Shown in pieces: positions 7,164-13,217 of a stretch of DNA of 15,101 nt. This DNA is from CAZFAP01 sp964516325 (GTDB lineage Bacteria > Auribacterota > JABMQX01): the NCBI GenBank assembly GCA_964516325.1, contig CAZFAP010000120.1, positions 1 to 15,101 on the forward strand. The letters run 5' to 3'. A model generated the notes under the pieces. The model was not told where the DNA came from. It ran no database searches and was given only the letters and a program-made list of their open reading frames with translations. The position numbers were made by a program, and so were the translations under genes. Every line of letters starts with the position of its first letter. The stretch's first letter is position 1.

Positions 7164-8120
7164 TCAGGGCTTTTGTCGCAGCGCGCGAAGCTGGCTCAGA
7201 GCGTGGTCGAAATCCTCCGGAATCGGGGCGGTGAATCTCATTCTCTCGCCGGAGTGCGGATGATAGACATGCAATTTGAAGGCGTGGAGCATCTGCCTGG
7301 GAAAATCAATGCCGAGGTGGGGAAGAGTTTTGCCGCGGGCGTATTGCTGGTCCCCTGCCACCGGGTAGCCAATATGCGACAAATGGACCCTGATCTGGTG
7401 GGTTCGCCCCGTGAGCGGCTCGATGGTGAGGTAGGATGCGTGAAAGAATGATTCCAGAACCCGATATCGCGTCAGCGCAACCCTTCCTTCCGCGGCGGTT
7501 GCCGCCATTTTCTTGCGGTCTCTTCTGCTTCGGGTGATGTAGGTCTCAATCTCCCCTCTATCCTTGGGGGGAGTCCCAACGACGAGAGCACGATACTCCT
7601 TGTGAACCTGGCGCGTCAGAAATTGGTTCGCAAGCCTTTGATGAGTCAGGTCATCCTTTGCCGCGATGATGCAGCCGGAAGTGTCCCTGTCGAGTCTGTG
7701 GACAATGCCCGGTCGAAGCGGATGTCCGCCCGCGGAGAGCTTACCGCAGTGGGCAAGCAACGCGTTCACAAGTGTGCGCGATGGATTGCCCGCGCCGGGG
7801 TGCACGACGAGCCCAGCAGGCTTATTGACCACGATGAGGTGCTCATCCTCGTACAGGATGTCCAGCGGAATATCCTGAGGTTCAAGAGTGGGTTCCTCCG
7901 GAGGCGCGAGCGCAGCTTCTACGGTGTCCCCGGGGTGGACCGGATGATGGGACTTCACGGGCTGTCCGTTAAGACTGACCAAGCCCTTTTGGATGAGCTT
8001 TTGGATGTACGTCCTTGATTTTTCGGGAAGGCGCTCCGACAGAAATCTGTCCAGGCGAAAGCCTGAACTCGCCTCGGGCACAATGAAGGTGAGAGGTTGA
8101 GGCTCAGGTGGTAACGGCAT
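7164..8120 (-). CDS. rluD: RluA-family 23S rRNA pseudouridine synthase (RluD-like)
   Basis: 318 residues, normal length for the S4-containing RluA/RluD family. An S4 RNA-binding domain covers about residues 19-70 (GFRLDRFLSERLPEKSRTYI, KGLVSLNGQPVK, PGDTVE). The synthase domain follows with ILYEDEHLIVVNKPAGLVVH (88-107), the catalytic motif HRLDRDTSG (141-149, catalytic Asp144) and GRTHQIRVHLSHIGYPVAGD. RluD isomerises uridines in helix 69 of 23S rRNA; choosing RluD over RluC-type relatives is inference. The ATG at 8118-8120 has no clear Shine-Dalgarno sequence upstream, so weak or leaderless initiation is possible. It is monocistronic by spacing: 151 bases separate it from the next upstream gene. 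Confidence 0.9.
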   Translation of the reverse strand: MPLPPEPQPLTFIVPEASSGFRLDRFLSERLPEKSRTYIQKLIQKGLVSLNGQPVKSHHPVHPGDTVEAALAPPEEPTLEPQDIPLDILYEDEHLIVVNKPAGLVVHPGAGNPSRTLVNALLAHCGKLSAGGHPLRPGIVHRLDRDTSGCIIAAKDDLTHQRLANQFLTRQVHKEYRALVVGTPPKDRGEIETYITRSRRDRKKMAATAAEGRVALTRYRVLESFFHASYLTIEPLTGRTHQIRVHLSHIGYPVAGDQQYARGKTLPHLGIDFPRQMLHAFKLHVYHPHSGERMRFTAPIPEDFDHALSQLRALRQKP

Positions 8121-8207
8121 GTCTAATCAGCTAATGTGCATGTGTGACAATTCGATCCTGGTTCCTGGAGCCGTGCAGCGCCCGAAAACTACGAATTTCG
8201 TGGGCGA

Positions 8208-8243
8208 AGAACCTGCCTTGCAGGCCCTCGCGCGTCGGGTTCT
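8208..8243 (-). other. Competing inverted repeats after the secreted Cys/His protein gene
   Basis: AGAACC (8208-8213) pairs exactly with GGTTCT (8238-8243), and CCTGC (8212-8216) with GCAGG (8220-8224). The two stems share bases and cannot both form. They lie about 30 bases past the stop of the 8272-9063 gene and may help end its transcript, but there is no T-run. Confidence 0.2.
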
Positions 8244-8271
8244 GCAATGCTTTTGCGCGCAACTCCGAAGC

Positions 8272-9063
8272 TCATGGGTTACAGACGGAGCAAGGGGTGT
8301 AGCCAGATTTCAAAGCGTCGTCCCTCGATAGACTTCGTTTGTCAGTCCGTACGAACCGGCAGCTATCGCGGTGGAACTTCCGGCCGGTTTTGGTGACGCA
8401 AACTGTCGTGGCGGAGTAGGGGAGGGTGCTGGCTTCTCGCGAATTCGAAGATGAGGCAGTGCTCTGCGCGTGCTGCAAGTTTCGGAGTTCTCTGGCGTAT
8501 TCGGCGTACATGGTTTCGCTGCTCATGTCCCAACAGACCGGTCCCTTCGAATCACTGTAAATCACCACGTAGCCCGCGTATTTCTCGCCTGACCGTGACA
8601 ACCGGTTTCCCCTCACGAGGCTATTCCACAAGAGACGGTACTGGCACTCGGCTGCGTCTGTGACGATGTTCTTGGTCTCATTCCGTCGAATTTCGGGTAT
8701 GACGACTTCGCCCGCCGCGGCGACGGTATGGATGTCCTGGCTCAGGTTTCGCTTGTAGATGCGGTACAGAGCCTTGATGTTCTTGAGATCGCTCCCGGAG
8801 ACGTTCGTGACGGCGATGTCGAGTCGGACCTTTTGAGAATAGCGGCGGTCCGAAGAGTACAAATTGCCCCAGGGCGAGTAGCGGTACTTCGCGTCTTTCT
8901 CCCGGGAACTCTGGACATTGACCCTGGTCCTGAACGTGATCTGGCGGTAGGGATGCTGCTCGTGAACCTGTGCCCTGACAAGGCAAGGCGCCGAGAACAG
9001 CGAGAGGATGATCAGGAGGAGTCTGATAGTCCGCTGCGGTTGGCGACTGCAAAATGTTCCCAT
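8272..9063 (-). CDS. Secreted protein of unknown function with C-terminal Cys/His cluster
   Basis: 263 residues from the ATG at 9061-9063, chosen because GGAG lies eight bases upstream and the frame then begins with a signal peptide (RTIRLLLIILSLFSAPCLVR, cleavage near RAQ). The upstream in-frame extension to 9207 lacks such a start. The middle (~55-200) has alternating hydrophobic strands (VRLDIAVTNVSGSDLKNIKA) that suggest a beta-sandwich module. The last 38 residues carry TGRKFHRDSCRFV and GYTPCSVCNP, giving His231, Cys235, Cys258 and Cys261. This resembles the short Ada-like zinc-binding motif found at the C-termini of some bacterial nucleases and secreted proteins (YHxxxC...PCxxC). Metal binding is inference. 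I recognise no enzymatic domain. The gene lies 110 bases downstream of the DUF6504-like gene. Confidence 0.7.
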   Translation of the reverse strand: MGTFCSRQPQRTIRLLLIILSLFSAPCLVRAQVHEQHPYRQITFRTRVNVQSSREKDAKYRYSPWGNLYSSDRRYSQKVRLDIAVTNVSGSDLKNIKALYRIYKRNLSQDIHTVAAAGEVVIPEIRRNETKNIVTDAAECQYRLLWNSLVRGNRLSRSGEKYAGYVVIYSDSKGPVCWDMSSETMYAEYARELRNLQHAQSTASSSNSREASTLPYSATTVCVTKTGRKFHRDSCRFVRTDKRSLSRDDALKSGYTPCSVCNP

Positions 9064-9173
9064 CCGTCCTGCTCCGCGACTGAATAGTCCCACTTGCGAG
9101 CGATCAGTTTTTGCATACTGCCGAGCAGCCCTATAACCTATCGCGCAAAGCGTCAAGAGGGCTGCCGACATTG

Positions 9174-9461
9174 TCATTGCTCCGAAAGAATCTTGTGGAG
9201 AATCCACATGGGTGAACCACGTCTGGCGCGGTCAAGATAGATTTCAAAAACTCTGCGGTCATCCACTTGAACATGGAAGTAGCTGCGGTGGCGGCGAGTC
9301 CGCCAGTCTTTCTTGGGCGCCGAGCGCGCAAATCCCCAATCGTGCCAGGAATGCTTGACCGCAAGAATGCGATACTCTTTTTTCCGCCAGATGAAAGATA
9401 CTGGCTTGGCGGGGACGCCTTCACATTGCACCTCTATTTTCTCGCAGATGAGAGTTGGCAT
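9174..9461 (-). CDS. Small DUF6504-like protein
   Basis: 95 residues. The pattern 'ICEKIEVQCEG...VSFIWRKKEYRI' followed by 'HSWHDWGF' and 'RSYFHVQVDDRRVFEIYLDR' with a final 'MWILHKIL' resembles DUF6504, a small all-beta family (typically 'FxWRGxxYxVxxVLxxW ... FxVxxxxGxFELYxDxxxxxWxLxxV'). Its function is unknown; some relatives lie beside DNA polymerase IV genes, which is not the case here. The ATG at 9459-9461 fits family N-termini but has no Shine-Dalgarno sequence, and protein-like sequence continues upstream in frame to the nitroreductase stop (GKTAEGLPFVFSFAR). Translation could be coupled to the nitroreductase gene 81 bases upstream. Confidence 0.65.
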   Translation of the reverse strand: MPTLICEKIEVQCEGVPAKPVSFIWRKKEYRILAVKHSWHDWGFARSAPKKDWRTRRHRSYFHVQVDDRRVFEIYLDRARRGSPMWILHKILSEQ

Positions 9462-9542
9462 TCTGGCGAAGGAGAAAACAAATGGCAGCCCTTCCGCGGT
9501 TTTTCCGAGCGGCTCGCGTCGAACATCGCACCCGGCGACGAA

Positions 9543-10115
9543 CTATTGCTTGATCTCGAGAACCTCTTCGAGGCTTCGCTTGGGCACGTGGAGGCGGCCG
9601 GTCTCGTCCTTCCAGTACTCTACGGACTCTTTCATCGGCTCGACCGCAGGCTCTTCGTTGGGATAGCCAAGCGCGATGACGGACTCAATCTCAAAACCGT
9701 CGCTGACACGGAGGATTTCGCGGATTGTGTCTCTATCAATGGCGCCGAGCCAGCAGGAGCCAATGGCTTCCTCGACGGCGGCCAAGAGGAGATTTTGTAT
9801 CGCGGCGCCTGCATCGAGCTGGTAGTCGCTCCGCGCGATATACTTATTCACGAGGACAACAACGTACGCCGTCGGTTCCTCACCGGCAGGAGGATTTCCT
9901 CGGGGCGCGATGTAGGCAGCCCATTTTAGCGCCGGAAACAGCTTCCGACAGAGGTCACGATTTGTGACCAAGACATATCGAAGAGGTTGGATGTTCGCTG
10001 CTGACGGCGCAACGCGCGCCGCGGAGACCAGTCTCTTGAGGGTCTCGAGCGGAACGGCATCTTGTTTGAACCTTCTGATTGATCTTCTTTTTGTTATGGC
10101 TTCATAGAGCTGCAT
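9543..10115 (-). CDS. Nitroreductase-family FMN oxidoreductase
   Basis: 190 residues, within the usual range for the family. AAGGAG lies eight bases before the ATG at 10113-10115. The N-terminus has the FMN phosphate-binding RRSIRRF (10-16) and PSAANIQPLRYVLV (37-50). The middle has DAGAAIQNLLLAAVEEAIGS, the helix typical of the nitroreductase dimer, and GYPNEEP follows in the C-terminal part. Members use NAD(P)H and FMN to reduce nitro, quinone or other small substrates in the cytoplasm; the natural substrate here is unknown. It may be cotranscribed with the DUF6504-like gene downstream. The lack of extra domains fits the short oxidoreductase subgroup. Confidence 0.88.
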   Translation of the reverse strand: MQLYEAITKRRSIRRFKQDAVPLETLKRLVSAARVAPSAANIQPLRYVLVTNRDLCRKLFPALKWAAYIAPRGNPPAGEEPTAYVVVLVNKYIARSDYQLDAGAAIQNLLLAAVEEAIGSCWLGAIDRDTIREILRVSDGFEIESVIALGYPNEEPAVEPMKESVEYWKDETGRLHVPKRSLEEVLEIKQ

Positions 10116-10175
10116 TTCTCGGACTCCTTGCGTGGGTTGGCTCGTGTCGGTTCCTCAGGGGATAGTACACTATTG

Positions 10176-10195
10176 GCGCCTTGTTGAGAAGGCGC
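10176..10195. other. 7 bp hairpin upstream of the nitroreductase gene
   Basis: GCGCCTT (10176-10182) pairs with AAGGCGC (10189-10195) around GTTGAG. It lies 60-80 bases before the nitroreductase ATG, next to a weak -10-like TACTAT (minus strand, 10162-10167). On the minus strand the T-run precedes the stem, so it is not a terminator for xylH. An operator or leader structure is possible. Confidence 0.3.
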
Positions 10196-10232
10196 AAAAA
10201 TCGTCTCTGGGTAATCCCTCAGCTACAGGGGG

Positions 10233-10290
10233 GCGGGACCCGTGAAGCGTTGCCATGGGCAAGGTGCCGATGCGATGCTTTTCCTACGGG
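10233..10290 (+). repeat. Intergenic structured repeat, copy 1 (diverged)
   Basis: Starting with GCGGGACCCGTGAA (10233-10246) and continuing GTTGCCATGGGCAAG, this stretch matches the reverse complement of 12977-13034 at roughly four of five bases. The CATGGGCA...TGCCGATG stem has one mismatch, so this copy is decayed relative to the other. It lies downstream of xylH; the other copy lies upstream of xylF in opposite orientation. Confidence 0.75.
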
Positions 10291-10351
10291 CGTCGCCGGT
10301 TTGCCCGGAGGGTGGAATCATCGGGTGGAGTGGTCGTTCCAAGGGGGCGAT

Positions 10352-11473
10352 TCACGCCTTACTCTTTTTGGTGGCAACATCTATCGAGACCGCCGCCACC
10401 AGAGCGAAGCCTTTTATGATGTACTGATACGCAATGTCCACCGACTTGAGGCTCAGGCCGTTATCGAGGCTGGCCATGATGAGCGCTCCGAGAATGGCGC
10501 CTGATATTTTTCCCCGCCCGCCCATCAGGCTGCACCCGCCAATCACGCATGCGGCAATGGCATTCAGTTCCATGAGCTGGCCGGTCACGGAGGAAGAACA
10601 CGCGAGACGAGAAGTCATGACAACGCCCGCGACAGCGGAGAGAAATCCCATGATGATAAAGACCGCCAGAATATTTCTCCGAACGTTGACTCCCGAAAGA
10701 CGTGCGGCTTCCATGTTTCCCCCGATGGCGTAAACGTGGCGCCCGAACCGTGTCCGCCTCGACACGACATGCAGGGCAAAGGCAAGGGCAATCATGATAA
10801 GGACGGGATATGAGACCCCCTCGTAACTGCTCATAATCCTGACGAAAGCAACGACGGAGGCGGAGGTGAGAATCGCTTTGGGCATCGTCGTGTAGTCAGG
10901 AGCGGTTTCGACGCCAAGCGAGCGGACAAGCCGCCCCTGCATTAGCGCTGCAAGCCAGAGGTAGGCGACGATTGCACCTGCAAGAATCCAACCCCAACTT
11001 TCCGGAAGATAGTCCTTCCCGATGTTCTTGAAGAACCCAGCGTTCAAGGGAATATCCTTCGCTCTGGTCGCCGCCCAGAGCGCTCCTCGAAACGCCATTA
11101 GCCCGCCAAGAGTCACGATGAAGGCAGGTATCCGCCGGTAGGCGACAATGGCGCCCTGCACGGCGCCCGCGAGGAGACCTATGGCTAAGGCGCCGGCAAC
11201 GGATATGAGGGAGGGCTGCTTCCCCCAGACATTGATCATGGCAGCGATGCCCCCGGTAAGCCCCGCAAGGGAACCGACGGACAGATCAACGTTCCCGGAG
11301 ACGATGACGAAAACCATGCCGACGGCGAGGATTCCAGTTTCCGACATCTGGCGGATCAGATTGGAGAGATTTCTCGGTTTGAGAAATGTGGGTTCGAGGA
11401 GGTAGAAGATGGCCCAAATCGCCAATAGGGCCGCGACCATGGTGTAGGTGCGAACGTCTATCTTTACCTTCAT
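10352..11473 (-). CDS. xylH: D-xylose-type ABC transporter permease
   Basis: 373 residues from the ATG at 11471-11473. An upstream GTG at 11533 would add 20 residues not expected from the family; neither start has a clear Shine-Dalgarno sequence. The protein is multi-spanning and follows E. coli XylH closely from memory: NLSNLIRQMSETGILAVGMV, SGNVDLSVGSLAGLTGG, IPAFIVTLGGLMAFRG, YAIGGNMEAARLSGVNV, LNAIAACVIGGCSLMGGRGK and GALIMASLDNGLS. It belongs to the BPD_transp_2 family and forms the membrane channel of a CUT2 sugar importer. Its partner XylF is encoded 262 bases upstream on the same strand. The ATPase XylG, normally between or beside them, is absent, so the channel needs an ATPase encoded elsewhere. 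Confidence 0.92.
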   Translation of the reverse strand: MKVKIDVRTYTMVAALLAIWAIFYLLEPTFLKPRNLSNLIRQMSETGILAVGMVFVIVSGNVDLSVGSLAGLTGGIAAMINVWGKQPSLISVAGALAIGLLAGAVQGAIVAYRRIPAFIVTLGGLMAFRGALWAATRAKDIPLNAGFFKNIGKDYLPESWGWILAGAIVAYLWLAALMQGRLVRSLGVETAPDYTTMPKAILTSASVVAFVRIMSSYEGVSYPVLIMIALAFALHVVSRRTRFGRHVYAIGGNMEAARLSGVNVRRNILAVFIIMGFLSAVAGVVMTSRLACSSSVTGQLMELNAIAACVIGGCSLMGGRGKISGAILGALIMASLDNGLSLKSVDIAYQYIIKGFALVAAVSIDVATKKSKA

Positions 11474-11735
11474 TGACGCAAGAATTCGGCACAAGGTTCT
11501 GAAAGGTTTGAAAATGCAGGCGCAGAAGCCCACGCACCGGAAGACGCCCGGGACGCCTCCGAAATCCTACTTGGCTGACTTGTCCGATGCAAGGGAATGT
11601 TGAGGAGTCAACGGATCGGGGAAGGACGGTGGACAGGGCGATTGGCCGTCACACGGGGACGAATGACGAGGGAGCGAAGCGCAACCTGGCTGGGAAGCGT
11701 TTGAGAGAGCGGTCGTCGTGTGGCGGAGGGAAGAA
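11474..11735 (-). other. xylF-xylH gap with no ATPase gene
   Basis: This stretch lies between the xylF stop and the xylH start. Reading the minus strand in three frames I see no Walker A, Q-loop, LSGGQ or other ABC ATPase piece and no ribosome site. It contains pyrimidine-rich sequence without recognisable protein. It is far too short for xylG (about 1.5 kb). Confidence 0.6.
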
Positions 11736-12809
11736 TCACCTGGAAGCCGCCGAGCGATCGGGCCACTGGTCTCGAGGGACGTTCTTATACGCCTCTTCGA
11801 GCTTGTGGTAGCCGTCTTTGATGACGGCTTCGTAGATATTGTCCTTGTCAACGGGGACGGGCGTCAGGAGGACCGACGGAACCTCTTTCTTGCCGTTGAA
11901 GAGCGTCCGCGTGGGGCGGTCGTATTCCTTCCCCTTCGCCATAGCCACCGCAATTTCAGCCGCTTTGTAGGCGAGCGTCTTGATTGGTTTATAGACCGTC
12001 ATGGTCTGTGTGCCCTCGACTATGCGCTGGCACGCGGCGAGGTCTGCATCCTGCCCCGAGACGGCGACTTTTCCAGTGAGCCTCTGGGCGGCAAGCGCCT
12101 GGACGGCGCCTCCCGCGGTTCCATCGTTCGACGCAACTACGGCGTGAATCTCGTTATTCCAGCGGGTCAAGATGTTCTCCGTATGGCGGAGAGCCTCGAT
12201 GGGCTGCCAATCGGTGCACCACTGGTTACCGGCCTGTTTTATGTCGCCGCGGTCGAAGTGCGGCTGCAAGACCTTCAACTGGCCCTTGCGGAGTTGTTTT
12301 GAGTTCTCGTCGGTCGGGGCGCCGCCCAACAAGAAATAATTTCCCTTCGGCACCCTGCGGACGAGGTATTCCGCCTGAAGTTCGCCGACTTTCTCATTGT
12401 CAAATGAGATATAGAGGTCGAGATCACAGTTGCGGATGATTCTGTCGTAGCCGATGACTTTGACCGGGGGCTTCTGCCTGTGGGCGGACTCGACGATGAC
12501 CGCGAAGGTCTCGGCGTTCTGCGGCACCACGACCAAGACGCGAACGCCTCTGGTGATGAGATTTTCGGCCTGCTCATTCTGGACCCGCGAATCGCCATTG
12601 GCAGACTGAATGAGGACTTTCGCCCCGAGTTCCTCGGCTCTCTTCCTAAACATGTCGGCATCCCTTTGCCATCGCTCCACGGCGAGGGTGTCCAGGGAGA
12701 GCCCGATGAGTATCTTTTTCTCGCCCTTTTTGCCGCAGCCAAATGCCAAAACGAAAACCAGCAGCAACACGATCCGGGACCGATGACGGGAGATTCTTGA
12801 CGGACTCAT
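11736..12809 (-). CDS. xylF: D-xylose-binding periplasmic lipoprotein
   Basis: 357 residues from the ATG at 12807-12809. The frame stays open 72 codons further upstream, but that part translates the intergenic repeat and promoter and should be left out. A basic start, a hydrophobic segment (IVLLLVFVLAFGC) and a lipobox with Cys25 mark a lipoprotein. The mature part follows XylF closely: IGLSLDTLAVERWQRDADMF, VLIQSANGDS, LYISFDNEKVGELQAEYLV, GNYFLLGGAPTDENSKQLRKG, VVASNDGTAGGAVQALAAQ, VSGQDADLAACQRI and GTQTMTVYKPI. It captures xylose or a related sugar for the XylH channel. A TATAAT promoter lies about 30 bases upstream. The C-terminal tail (ARG/SER-rich after DQWPD) is a little longer than in E. 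coli XylF. Confidence 0.93.
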   Translation of the reverse strand: MSPSRISRHRSRIVLLLVFVLAFGCGKKGEKKILIGLSLDTLAVERWQRDADMFRKRAEELGAKVLIQSANGDSRVQNEQAENLITRGVRVLVVVPQNAETFAVIVESAHRQKPPVKVIGYDRIIRNCDLDLYISFDNEKVGELQAEYLVRRVPKGNYFLLGGAPTDENSKQLRKGQLKVLQPHFDRGDIKQAGNQWCTDWQPIEALRHTENILTRWNNEIHAVVASNDGTAGGAVQALAAQRLTGKVAVSGQDADLAACQRIVEGTQTMTVYKPIKTLAYKAAEIAVAMAKGKEYDRPTRTLFNGKKEVPSVLLTPVPVDKDNIYEAVIKDGYHKLEEAYKNVPRDQWPDRSAASR

Positions 12810-12839
12810 AATTTCTTGCCCTTTCCTTTTTTCGTCGGC

Positions 12840-12868
12840 ATTATACAATAGCGATTCCGGAGTCGGAA
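12840..12868 (-). promoter_or_regulatory. Sigma-70-type promoter of xylF
   Basis: On the minus strand a perfect TATAAT (12840-12845) is preceded by a 17-base spacer and a weak -35, TTCCGA (12863-12868). The predicted transcript starts about 25 bases before the xylF ATG. A short inverted repeat, TTCCG-GAGT-CGGAA (plus strand 12855-12868), overlaps the -35 and spacer and could be an operator. Confidence 0.55.
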
Positions 12869-12976
12869 ATGCAAGGCGAGTTTTTGCCGAGTGGTAATGC
12901 GTGAGTCGTGGGTGGGGAAGCTGGTGGGCGACCCCGGGATACTCGGCATGAGGATGGGACCGCAGAGGCGTCATCG

Positions 12977-13072
12977 CCCATGGGAGAAACGTGGCATGGG
13001 CATCTTGCCCATGGCAACCATTCACGGGTCCCGCTAAAGGCGGGATGCGACCCCGCCTTCGGGCGGGGCATC
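12977..13072 (-). repeat. Intergenic structured repeat, copy 2, with three hairpins
   Basis: The first part (12977-13034, minus) matches the repeat at 10233-10290. Three stems follow one another: CATGGGCA-TCT-TGCCCATG (12995-13013), TCCCGC-TAAAG-GCGGGA (13029-13045), and GATG-CGA-CCCCGCC-TTCG-GGCGGGG-CATC (13044-13072) with a UUCG-type tetraloop. The minus-strand translation contains 'CHGQDAHATF', a spurious peptide I remember from many misannotated ORFs in PVC-group genomes. It lies between the divergent xylF and symporter genes, upstream of both promoters. Confidence 0.75.
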
Positions 13073-13121
13073 GTCTGCGACCTCTGCGCTGAGCCGCCCG
13101 AGAGTGAGGGATTACGCCGAG

Positions 13122-13135
13122 TGAAAGCGCTTTGC
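13122..13135 (+). promoter_or_regulatory. LacI/GalR-family-like operator before the symporter gene
   Basis: TGAAAGCGCTTTGC contains the perfect 10 bp palindrome AAAGCGCTTT (13124-13133), close to operators of LacI-family sugar repressors and to the catabolite-responsive element consensus TGWAANCGNTNWCA. It lies 85 bases before the symporter ATG and could overlap a -35. The lyase gene has AAGCGCTT in a comparable place, so one regulator may control both. Confidence 0.45.
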
Positions 13136-13217
13136 GAGAGGATTTGGCGGCTGCCCGTTATGGCGCGGGCGCTGGAACTCAGCACCATATTGGTCGTTCG
13201 GTTCTGGGAAGGGAATC

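Noticed and set aside
6764..7451. Plus-strand open frames across the transposase remnant and the rluD end
   Set aside because: No recognisable protein; the minus strand has clear homology in the same place.
8121..8271. Possible tRNA or small RNA in the gap upstream of rluD
   Set aside because: No T-arm GGTTCRANYCC with matching acceptor stem; only short competing inverted repeats.
11567..11851. 94-codon minus-strand frame over the xylF end, possibly an xylG relic
   Set aside because: No Walker, Q-loop or signature motif, and it overlaps the xylF coding end in another frame.
12810..13025. 72-codon upstream extension of xylF
   Set aside because: It translates the intergenic repeat (HGQDAHAT) and the promoter. 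The lipoprotein signal starts at 12809.
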